Shown here: in pieces, positions 1-5,739 of the stretch
Layout of the letters: each line of letters opens with the position of its first letter
How positions within the stretch are numbered: the first letter of the stretch is position 1
NCBI GenBank assembly: GCA_013813955.1
Contig: JACCQW010000242.1
Span: forward strand, 1-6,539
Source: Solirubrobacterales bacterium
GTDB lineage: Bacteria > Actinomycetota > Thermoleophilia > Solirubrobacterales > Solirubrobacteraceae
Direction: 5' to 3'
DNA length: 6,539 nt
Program-made: the position numbers and the translations under genes
The notes under the pieces: generated by a model
The model's database searches: none
Told to the model about the DNA's origin: nothing
Seen by the model: only the letters and a program-made list of their open reading frames with translations

Positions 1-111
1 GCGTCCCACAGGCGCCAGCTCTCCTGGGCGCGCATCCACGCCACCGGGCTGGCGCCACACGCACGGCTGCAGGAAGCACGCCGGGCGGACGTGCGGCCTT
101 CGCCGCCGTGA
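1..111 (+). CDS. 3' end of an unidentified upstream gene (partial)
   Basis: Frame 1 is open from the window edge to a TGA at 109-111 and encodes 36 residues ending ...ADVRPSPP. Third codon positions are almost all G or C, as in the confirmed genes, which favours this frame over frame 3; frame 3 is also open but has noticeably more A/T at third positions and ends at the TGA at 144-146. The visible tail is rich in Arg, Ala and His and carries no motif I recognise, so no function is assigned. Its location just before a polysaccharide flippase suggests another surface-polysaccharide gene, such as a glycosyltransferase or sulfotransferase. That is a guess from context only. Confidence 0.5.
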   Translation, partial: ASHRRQLSWARIHATGLAPHARLQEARRADVRPSPP

Positions 112-116
112 GCGGC

Positions 117-125
117 TGGTACCGT
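117..125 (+). promoter_or_regulatory. Possible extended -10 promoter (TGGTACCGT) before the flippase gene
   Basis: TGGTACCGT fits the extended -10 pattern TGnTAnnnT. It lies between the stop of the upstream frame (111) and the flippase ATG (143). No convincing TTGACA-like -35 is visible 15-18 nt upstream, as expected when an extended -10 is used. A start about 7 nt downstream would give a leader of only about 11 nt, just enough to hold the GAGG at 134-137. The same pattern recurs before the kinase gene, which raises confidence slightly. No transcription data are available. Confidence 0.35.
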
Positions 126-126
126 C

Positions 127-142
127 GGCCTTCGAGGCCTCG
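127..142 (+). repeat. Overlapping palindromes over the ribosome binding site of the flippase gene
   Basis: CGAGGCCTCG (133-142) is a perfect 10-bp palindrome ending directly at the ATG at 143. GGCCT-TCG-AGGCC (127-139) is an overlapping inverted repeat with a 3-nt loop. The only Shine-Dalgarno-like sequence, GAGG at 134-137, sits inside both. It could be an operator half-site pair or a small structure covering the ribosome binding site. In DNA this GC-rich, 10-bp palindromes also occur by chance. Confidence 0.35.
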
Positions 143-1657
143 ATGAGCGATCCCGCCAGCACGCCCCAGCCCGCGCACGCCGGCCGCTTCGACCTCGGTG
201 GCCGCAGCCTCCGCACGCACACCGCACGAGGCACGCTCATCAACGGCGGCTTCTCCGCCGGGCTCATGCTGCTCGGCGCGCTCAAGGGGTTCGTGGTGGC
301 GGTGCTCCTCGCGCCCGAGGAGTTCGGGATCTGGGGCATCCTCGTGATCACGCTGGGCACGCTGGGCTGGCTCAAGCAGGTCGGCATCAGCGACAAGTAC
401 ATCCAGCAGGACGAGGAGGATCAGGAGCTCGCCTTCCAGCGCGCGTTCACCTTCGAGGTCGTCATCAACGCCGTGCTGCTGTGCCTCGTCGCCGCCGCGG
501 TCCCCCTGATGGCGCTGGTCTATGGCCGGCCGGAGCTGCTGGCCCCCGGCTTTGCCACGCTCGCCCTCCTGCCCGCCATCACGCTGCAGGCGCCGCTGTG
601 GATCCTCTATCGCCGCCTGCGCTACACCAAGCAGCGCGCGCTGCAGGCCATCGACCCCGTCGCCGGATTCCTGGTCACTGTCGTCCTCGCGATCGCCGGC
701 GCGGGCTACTGGTCGCTGGTCATCGGAGTCATCGCGGGCGCGTGGGCGAGCGCCGCGGCGGCGCTGATCAGCTGCCCGTACCCATTGCGCTGGCGCTGGG
801 ATCGCGGCGTGCTGCGCTCCTACGTCTCGTTCTCGACGCCGCTGTTCGTCGCGAGCTTCGGGGGCATAGTCATCGCCCAGGGCTCCGTCCTGGTCAGCGA
901 GTCCGCGGTCGGCCTGGTCGGCGCTGGCGCCGTCGCCCTCGCGGCCAACATCACGATCCTCACCGATCGGCTCGACCACATGATCACGTCGACCCTGTAC
1001 CCCGCGATCTGCGCGGTGGCCGATCGCACCGAGCTGCTCTTCGAGTCCTTCGTGAAGTCCAACCGGCTGGCGTTGATGTGGGCGCTGCCGTTCGGGATCG
1101 GCCTCGCGCTGTTCACCGACGACCTCATCCAGTTCGTACTCGGCAACGAGTGGGAGCCGGCCGCGGAGGTCCTCCAGGCCTTCGGGCTCGCAGCGGCGCT
1201 GAACCACCTCGGCTTCAACTGGACGGCGTACTTCCGCGCGCGGGGAACGACACGGCCGATCGCGGTCAACAGCGTGGCCACGTGCATCGCCTTCCTCGCC
1301 GTGACCGTCCCCCTCGTCTACGCGCACGGGCTGCGCGGCTTCGCGATCGGCACGGCGATCGGGGTGGTGGTGAGCCTCGCGATCCGCGCGGCGTACCTCG
1401 TCCGGCTGTTCTCCGGCTTCCAGATCGGCCGTCATGCCCTGCGCGCCATCGCGCCCTCCGTGCCGGCGGTCGGCCTGATCCTGCTCGCGCGAGTGCTCGA
1501 GGCGGGCGGGCAGCGAACCCTCGGTCTCGCCCTGGCCGAGCTCGCCACGTACGTGGCGGTCACCGCGCTGGCGACCTGGGTGCTCGAACGCGAGCTGCTG
1601 CGCGAGGCGCTGGGCTACCTGCACCGCTCCGCGCCGGCCGCCGCCGCCCCGGCCTGA
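143..1657 (+). CDS. Wzx-type polysaccharide flippase (MOP superfamily, PST family)
   Basis: A 504-aa integral membrane protein that probably flips undecaprenyl-linked oligosaccharide repeat units across the cytoplasmic membrane for Wzy polymerisation. Hydrophobic stretches, about 12-14 in all, run from residue 31 to about 481; clear ones include 31-53, 103-125, 133-153, 172-211, 255-272, 310-326, 373-420, 437-455 and 460-481. Family signatures are the N-terminal block around LLAPEEFGIWGI (55-66) followed by GISDKYIQQDEED (81-93), and LGNEWEPAAEVL (333-344), matching the 'lfG..W.pa..ll' motif of WzxC-like flippases (Polysacc_synt families). Length is normal. The ATG at 143 is chosen because it is preceded by GAGG 5 nt away, no ATG or GTG occurs earlier in the frame, and the short polar N-terminus leads straight into the first membrane segment. 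The exact substrate cannot be read from sequence; a teichuronic-acid or succinoglycan-type exporter of the same superfamily is the alternative. Confidence 0.9.
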   Translation: MSDPASTPQPAHAGRFDLGGRSLRTHTARGTLINGGFSAGLMLLGALKGFVVAVLLAPEEFGIWGILVITLGTLGWLKQVGISDKYIQQDEEDQELAFQRAFTFEVVINAVLLCLVAAAVPLMALVYGRPELLAPGFATLALLPAITLQAPLWILYRRLRYTKQRALQAIDPVAGFLVTVVLAIAGAGYWSLVIGVIAGAWASAAAALISCPYPLRWRWDRGVLRSYVSFSTPLFVASFGGIVIAQGSVLVSESAVGLVGAGAVALAANITILTDRLDHMITSTLYPAICAVADRTELLFESFVKSNRLALMWALPFGIGLALFTDDLIQFVLGNEWEPAAEVLQAFGLAAALNHLGFNWTAYFRARGTTRPIAVNSVATCIAFLAVTVPLVYAHGLRGFAIGTAIGVVVSLAIRAAYLVRLFSGFQIGRHALRAIAPSVPAVGLILLARVLEAGGQRTLGLALAELATYVAVTALATWVLERELLREALGYLHRSAPAAAAPA

Positions 1658-1759
1658 GCCGCCCGGCGACCTGCTACCTTCGCAACGCGAGGCCAGGGAT
1701 GGCGGCGCGCGGGTGGAAGTACACCATCCGGGGACCACCGGCCCGCCCACAGAGCACCG
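1658..1759 (+). other. Intergenic leader before the kinase gene
   Basis: This 102-nt gap is the only sizeable non-coding stretch inside the cluster. It holds a promoter-like TGCTACCTT (1672-1680). Downstream of it are two overlapping inverted repeats: GGATGG at 1697-1702 with CCATCC at 1724-1729, and GGTGG at 1712-1716 with CCACC at 1735-1739. They cannot both form in full because the second left arm lies inside the first loop and the first right arm lies inside the second loop. A weak AGAG (1751-1754) precedes the ATG at 1760. There is no T-run, so no intrinsic terminator is called. No known riboswitch consensus was recognised. Confidence 0.5.
1672..1680 (+). promoter_or_regulatory. Possible extended -10 promoter (TGCTACCTT) for the kinase operon
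   Basis: TGCTACCTT fits TGnTAnnnT and shares seven of nine positions with the TGGTACCGT found before the flippase gene. It starts 15 nt after the flippase stop. A start near 1687 would give a leader of about 73 nt for the kinase gene. No clear -35 element is seen at normal spacing, where the sequence overlaps the flippase stop codon. It would drive the kinase, polymerase and two glycosyltransferase genes independently of the flippase promoter. This is inferred from sequence only. Confidence 0.4.
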
Positions 1760-3343
1760 ATGCGAGACGAACCGAGATACGCGAACCTTCGCGACTACCT
1801 GCGTGTGATACGGGAGCGAAAGCTCCTGATCACGGTGATAATGGTCGTCTGCGTGGGGGCCGCCATCGCGTACTCCGTTCGCCAGGACTCCGTCTACGAG
1901 GCCGAGAGCGCGATCCGCCTGCGCGACGTCAGCGCCGACCTGCAGCTCATCGGCGACACCGCGCCCACCCTGCAGGACCCGGGTCAGGCCGCCGCCCTCG
2001 CCTCCGACCGCATGGACGACCTGCCGCTCGCACGCAAGGTGAAGAACGCCCTGCGCACCCCGATCAGCGCGCAGGCGCTCGCCGATGCCGTCCAGAGCGG
2101 CGTGGAGCTGCGCACGGCGCTCGTGGTCATCAAGATCAAGTCCAAGACGCCAGGGGTCGCCGCGCGCGTCGCCAACGAGTACGCGCGCCAGGCCAGCCGC
2201 GACGTCATCGACCAGCAGCGCGCGCAGTTCGCGCGCGGGATCCAGACGCTGCGCGAGGAGTTCCGGGCACAGCGTCGCGGCCGTGACCGGGACGAGCGCA
2301 ACCCGGACTTCGATGCCCTCACCCGCTCCCAGTTCGACCAGGCGATCGTGCGCCTCGAGACGCTGCGCAACTTCTCGCGCGGAGCCGAGGTCGCCCAGCG
2401 CGCGACCGTGCCCGATGACCCGGTGTCACCGAGACCGGTTCGCAACGCGATGCTCGGAGGCGCCCTGGGGCTTGCGCTCGCCCTCATGGCCGCGTTCACC
2501 CGCGACGCGCTGGACCGGCGGCTGCGCGGGACCAGCGAGATCCGCCAGGAGCTCGGCTTCCCCATCATCGGGATGATGAGCGAGGACGGGATGGGCGCCA
2601 CCGGAGCCTCGTTGAACGGCAACCGGCGCCCGCTCCCCGAACCGGACATCGAGGCGGTGCGCATCCTGCGGACGAACCTTGCGTACCTCGACGTCGACAA
2701 CCCGCCGCGCACCGTTGCCGTGACGAGCGCCCTGCCCGAGGAGGGGAAGTCGACGGTCGCTGCCGCCCTCGCCCTCGCCCTCGGACTGTCGGGCAAGCGC
2801 ACGATCCTCCTCGAATGCGACCTGCGCCGGCCGTCGCTGGCCGGGCGGCTGGGGTTGCAGCAGGCCCCCGGCCTGAGCGACTTCCTGGCCGGGACGAGCA
2901 CGCCTCAAGAGGTGCTGCAGGTGATCCCATTGCCGTCGGAGGGGCTCGTCGCCTCCGCCGACGGCACCCAGGGAACCGCAGGTGACACGCTCGTCTGCGT
3001 CACGGCCGGCAACATTCCGCCGCGCCCCGCCGAGATGCTCGACTCCGACCGGATGCGCCAGTTGCTGGCCCAGCTCAGGGACGCCTACGACGCCGTGGTG
3101 CTCGACACGAGCCCGTTGCTGCCGGTGGTCGACACGATGGCCCTCCTCCCGGAGATGGACGGGATCGTCCTCTGCGTGCGCTCGGGTCAGACGACACGCG
3201 ATCAGGCCAAGGCACTCAGCTTGGCGCTTGGGCATCTGCCCACGAAGCCGACAGGCGTGGTCGTCACCGCGGTCCAGCCCGGGCGCGAGGAGAGCTACAG
3301 CTACTACTCCTACGCATACGGGCCCACGGCCAAGTCATCCTGA
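1760..3343 (+). CDS. Fused Wzz chain-length regulator / bacterial tyrosine autokinase (BY-kinase)
   Basis: A 527-aa membrane protein joining a polysaccharide co-polymerase domain to a cytoplasmic BY-kinase. Membrane segments are at about 22-39 and 228-246, the second preceded by the Pro-rich PDDPVSPRP typical of Wzz proteins. The extracytoplasmic part between them (about 187 aa) is short next to that of proteobacterial Wzc and has a probable helical region at about 150-205. Kinase signatures, in order: EAVRILRTNL (298-307), Walker A PEEGKST (326-332), Walker A' LLECDLRRP (350-358), GNIPPRPAEML (417-427), Walker B YDAVVLDTSPL (443-453) and a C-terminal tyrosine cluster (Tyr513, 515, 516, 518, 520). 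In this family, transphosphorylation of the cluster controls oligomer state and chain length. Odd points: Glu352 replaces the first Asp of the usual DxD in Walker A', and Walker A reads PEEG rather than PGEG. The ATG at 1760 is the first usable start; AGAG lies 5 nt upstream. The polymerase gene follows 13 nt after the stop. Confidence 0.92.
   Translation: MRDEPRYANLRDYLRVIRERKLLITVIMVVCVGAAIAYSVRQDSVYEAESAIRLRDVSADLQLIGDTAPTLQDPGQAAALASDRMDDLPLARKVKNALRTPISAQALADAVQSGVELRTALVVIKIKSKTPGVAARVANEYARQASRDVIDQQRAQFARGIQTLREEFRAQRRGRDRDERNPDFDALTRSQFDQAIVRLETLRNFSRGAEVAQRATVPDDPVSPRPVRNAMLGGALGLALALMAAFTRDALDRRLRGTSEIRQELGFPIIGMMSEDGMGATGASLNGNRRPLPEPDIEAVRILRTNLAYLDVDNPPRTVAVTSALPEEGKSTVAAALALALGLSGKRTILLECDLRRPSLAGRLGLQQAPGLSDFLAGTSTPQEVLQVIPLPSEGLVASADGTQGTAGDTLVCVTAGNIPPRPAEMLDSDRMRQLLAQLRDAYDAVVLDTSPLLPVVDTMALLPEMDGIVLCVRSGQTTRDQAKALSLALGHLPTKPTGVVVTAVQPGREESYSYYSYAYGPTAKSS
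3296..3319 (+). other. C-terminal tyrosine cluster of the BY-kinase
   Basis: Five tyrosine codons, all TAC, fall within eight codons (residues 513-520, YSYYSYAY) and are followed by only GPTAKSS before the stop. In characterised BY-kinases a comparable tail is the site of intermolecular autophosphorylation. Its presence indicates that this kinase is likely active in signalling and is not a degenerate ATPase. The phosphatase expected to reset it is not in this window. Confidence 0.8.
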
Positions 3344-3356
3344 CCCCCGCAGTGCG

Positions 3357-4820
3357 GTGACCACCGCCGGCCTCACGCCACGCCGCTTCCGCGCCCCGCC
3401 CGTCGCCCTGGCCGGGGCGCTCGTGGTCGTGGTCGTGGCGGTGATGGTGCGCTACGGCGAGACCGCGCTCTCGCTGTACGGCGCCGTGCTGCCGCAGGCC
3501 GCCGTCTTCGTGCCGTTGGTCGGCCTCGCCACGCTGTTCGCCGCCCGCCGCCCAGCCGGGGCGGTCATCGGACTGGTCGCCCTGGCCGCGTTCTCCGGGT
3601 CGATGCTCGCCTACGTCTACGTCGACCCCACGCTGTTCATCACGCTCCTCATCTGCGCGACCGGGATCGCTGTCGCGCTCGGATACGCCTCGGCCCGCAC
3701 GCGTCCCGGACTGATCCCCTGGCCGCCCTCGTTCCTGCTCGGCGGTTATCTGCTGCTCAGCGTGGTCTACGTGCTGTTCGCGCCGAGCTTCCTCGCCGGT
3801 GCCGAGGGCTTTGCCCGTGAGCTGCTCTTTCCCGCACTGCTCCTCGTCCTGGCCTACGGCCAGTGGAGCGGTGCCGTTCGCCGCAAGATGCTGCTGGGGG
3901 TGATCTTCCTCTGCACCGCCGCCGCGCTCTACGCCGTCCTGCGCTACATCATCGGCCCGTCCGGAGCCGAAGCGGCCGTCCCCTCTGCCGGCTTCTCGCA
4001 GAACGTCGGCGGGGAGCTCTCCCTGCTGGGCTCGTTTGCGAACCGCCAGCAGCTGGGCGGATGGACCGCGGTCGCGATCCCGGCCCTCGTCGCCCTCGCC
4101 TTCGCCGTGCCGCCACGGTGGCGGATCGTCTGCGTGGTCGGGGTTGGCGCGTCCGTGGTGGCGCTGCTCGGATCCGACACGCGCGTCGCGCTGGTGGCCG
4201 CCGGCGCGGGCCTGGTCGTCACGCTCGCGCTCCTGCTGCTCTCGCGCTTCGCCCGCAGCCAGATCCTCGCGGTCGCCGTCGGGCTTCTCCTCGTCGGCGT
4301 CGGCGGGATCGGGGCCTATGCGCTCACCGTCGGCGGTGACGAGCAGGACGCCGATCGCTACTCCAACATCCTCACGCCGACCGAGGACCCGACGTTCGAT
4401 CAGCGGCGCAAGAAGTGGGAGAACGTCATCGACATCGTCGCGCCCCGCCCCACGGGCTTCGGACTGGGGACCGCCGGCCAGACGGGGCAGACGACCAACC
4501 GCTTCCAGAGCCCCGACCAGCAGTCGATCGACAACTCCTACCTGACCATCGCCTACCAGCAGGGGTTCGCGATGACCGGCCTGCTCGTGATCGCCCTCCT
4601 GGCGTTCGTCGTCGCGCTGGGCCGTGCCGCGCTGAACGCCTCGCGGCCGGAGATCGGCGGCCTGGCCGCCGCCGCGACGGGAGCACTGGTGGCGTGGATG
4701 GTGCTCATGACCGCAGGGATCTACATCGAGCGCTACGCGGCCCTGCTCGCCTGCTGCCTGGCCGGCCTGGCGACGGGCCAGATCGTCACACGGTCCGAGC
4801 CCGACCCCGCCGATGCCTGA
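3357..4820 (+). CDS. Wzy-like O-antigen/exopolysaccharide polymerase (O-antigen ligase family)
   Basis: A 487-aa polytopic membrane protein, probably joining flipped repeat units into polymer on the outer face of the membrane. About 13 hydrophobic stretches are visible (for example 16-32, 45-62, 91-110, 127-143, 178-198, 234-252, 256-296, 301-323, 404-424, 434-454, 458-476). The Wzy_C-type features are GSFANRQQLGGW (225-236), SDTRVALVAA (273-282), a large polar extracytoplasmic loop at about 324-402 containing FDQRRKKWE (347-355), GFGLGTAG (367-374) and DNSYLTIAYQQG (392-403). The last corresponds to the usual HNsyL motif, with Asp392 in place of His. The GTG at 3357 is chosen as start: no ATG or GTG lies in the same frame in the preceding 150 nt or so, and a later start (ATG about 3444) would remove the first membrane segment. 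There is no good Shine-Dalgarno, so coupling to the kinase stop 13 nt upstream is likely. A WaaL-type ligase cannot be excluded, but the gene context favours a polymerase. Confidence 0.85.
   Translation: MTTAGLTPRRFRAPPVALAGALVVVVVAVMVRYGETALSLYGAVLPQAAVFVPLVGLATLFAARRPAGAVIGLVALAAFSGSMLAYVYVDPTLFITLLICATGIAVALGYASARTRPGLIPWPPSFLLGGYLLLSVVYVLFAPSFLAGAEGFARELLFPALLLVLAYGQWSGAVRRKMLLGVIFLCTAAALYAVLRYIIGPSGAEAAVPSAGFSQNVGGELSLLGSFANRQQLGGWTAVAIPALVALAFAVPPRWRIVCVVGVGASVVALLGSDTRVALVAAGAGLVVTLALLLLSRFARSQILAVAVGLLLVGVGGIGAYALTVGGDEQDADRYSNILTPTEDPTFDQRRKKWENVIDIVAPRPTGFGLGTAGQTGQTTNRFQSPDQQSIDNSYLTIAYQQGFAMTGLLVIALLAFVVALGRAALNASRPEIGGLAAAATGALVAWMVLMTAGIYIERYAALLACCLAGLATGQIVTRSEPDPADA
3423..3449 (+). 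repeat. GTGGTC simple repeat in the first membrane segment of the polymerase
   Basis: Two perfect GTGGTC units followed by GTGGCG, GTG and ATGGTG encode the Val-rich stretch VVVVVAVMV (residues 23-31) of the first membrane helix. The repeat is in-frame and short; a six-base slip would only add or remove two valines. It is most likely a consequence of codon bias for valine in a hydrophobic helix. Confidence 0.5.
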
Positions 4821-5739
4821 GCGGCCCGACGTCTCCGTCGTGCTGCCGACGCGTGATCGCGCGGACGTGCTGCCCCGCACGCTCGGCACCCTCGCGACGC
4901 AGCGGCTGGATCGCGTTCGCGCGGAGCTCGTGGTCGTCGACAACGGGTCCACGCCGGCGACGCTGGACGTTCTCGAGAAGCTGGTGGCGGCCCACCCCTG
5001 GCCGGCTCGGCTGGTGCACGAGGGCCGCCCGGGCGTCGCCGCGGCACGCAACGCCGGCCTCGAGGCCGCTCAGGCCGATCTGATCCTGTTCACCAACGAT
5101 GACGTCATCCCCGCCGCCGATACATGGCTCGCCGGCCACGTGCAGGCGCACAAGTCCGGGCAGGACCGGGTGGGCATCATGGGGCCGGTCGTCTGGCACC
5201 CTCGCCTGCACTCGACGTCGATCATGCGCTGGCTGGCGTCCGGCGGCCACTCGCACCGCTACGAGGCTGTCCGCGCCGGCCGGGTCGAGCCCGCCGAGAT
5301 GTACGCGAACAACCTCTCCGTGCATCGCCGCCCGCTCGAGGAGGTCGGCGGCTTCGACGTGCGGTTCACGTCCTACGGCTGGCAGGAGTACGACCTCTCC
5401 CTGCGCCTGCACGACCGCGGGTTCCGCGTGCGCTTCGTCGAGGAGCTCGAAGCGTGGCACGACCACGAGCACGACCTGCGGGACTCGCTGCGACGGATGG
5501 AGCGCATCGGTCGCGCCGCCGAGCTCTTCAACGAGATTCACGCGGGACGCGAAGGCCTGCTTGCTTCCCGCCCGCGGGCCTGGGAGATGGCGGTCGGCGC
5601 CGCGATCGCGCCGGTGGCGCGGCGGATGCACGTGCCCGAGCGCATGCCGTTGGCGCTGGCCGGCCCGCTCTACTCCCTGGCCCACAAGTCCTCGATGGCG
5701 GTCGGCTACCGAGCGGCCCGCCGCGAACGGGCCGCGTGA
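4813..5739 (+). CDS. Family 2 glycosyltransferase (GT-A fold)
   Basis: A 308-aa cytoplasmic or membrane-associated enzyme expected to transfer a sugar from a nucleotide donor to the growing lipid-linked repeat unit. GT2 signatures are VVLPTRDR (9-16, nucleotide-binding beta strand), VVDNGST (41-47), GVAAARNAGL (74-83), the metal-binding TNDDV (94-98, the DxD equivalent, Asp96/Asp97), ANNLSVHRRPLEEVGGFD (165-182) and the catalytic-region GWQEYDLSLRL (189-199, Glu192/Asp194). A histidine-rich HDHEHD (216-221) follows. The C-terminal part (about 258-298) is moderately hydrophobic and may touch the membrane. The ATG at 4813 overlaps the polymerase stop by 8 nt and lacks a clear Shine-Dalgarno, so translation is probably coupled. 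Length is normal for a single-domain GT2. Donor and acceptor sugars cannot be inferred. Confidence 0.9.
   Translation: MPERPDVSVVLPTRDRADVLPRTLGTLATQRLDRVRAELVVVDNGSTPATLDVLEKLVAAHPWPARLVHEGRPGVAAARNAGLEAAQADLILFTNDDVIPAADTWLAGHVQAHKSGQDRVGIMGPVVWHPRLHSTSIMRWLASGGHSHRYEAVRAGRVEPAEMYANNLSVHRRPLEEVGGFDVRFTSYGWQEYDLSLRLHDRGFRVRFVEELEAWHDHEHDLRDSLRRMERIGRAAELFNEIHAGREGLLASRPRAWEMAVGAAIAPVARRMHVPERMPLALAGPLYSLAHKSSMAVGYRAARRERAA

Noticed and set aside
3..146. Alternative upstream gene in frame 3 ending in an ATGA overlap with the flippase start
   Set aside because: The ATGA overlap is attractive, but the third-position GC bias is weaker than in frame 1 and the peptide has no motif. It cannot be excluded without more upstream sequence.
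1658..1759. Possible read-through fusion of flippase and kinase, which share a frame with 34 sense codons between them
   Set aside because: The lack of stops in 34 codons is unremarkable at this GC content. The gap has a promoter-like motif, its translation resembles no known linker, and no known recoding signal was seen at the TGA.
481..2286. A 601-codon plus-strand frame spanning the end of the flippase, the gap and the start of the kinase
   Set aside because: The translation is Arg/Pro/Ala-rich with no recognisable domain and runs across two well-supported genes in another frame. It is open only because stop codons are rare in GC-rich DNA. The ATG at 1699 in this frame, inside the gap, is rejected for the same reason.
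3264..5051. A 595-codon open frame on the minus strand opposite the polymerase gene
   Set aside because: Its product is a low-complexity mix of Arg, Gly, Asp, Glu and Gln with no membrane segment or motif, as expected from the complement of GC-rich coding DNA. The plus-strand polymerase and glycosyltransferase have clear family motifs over the same bases.
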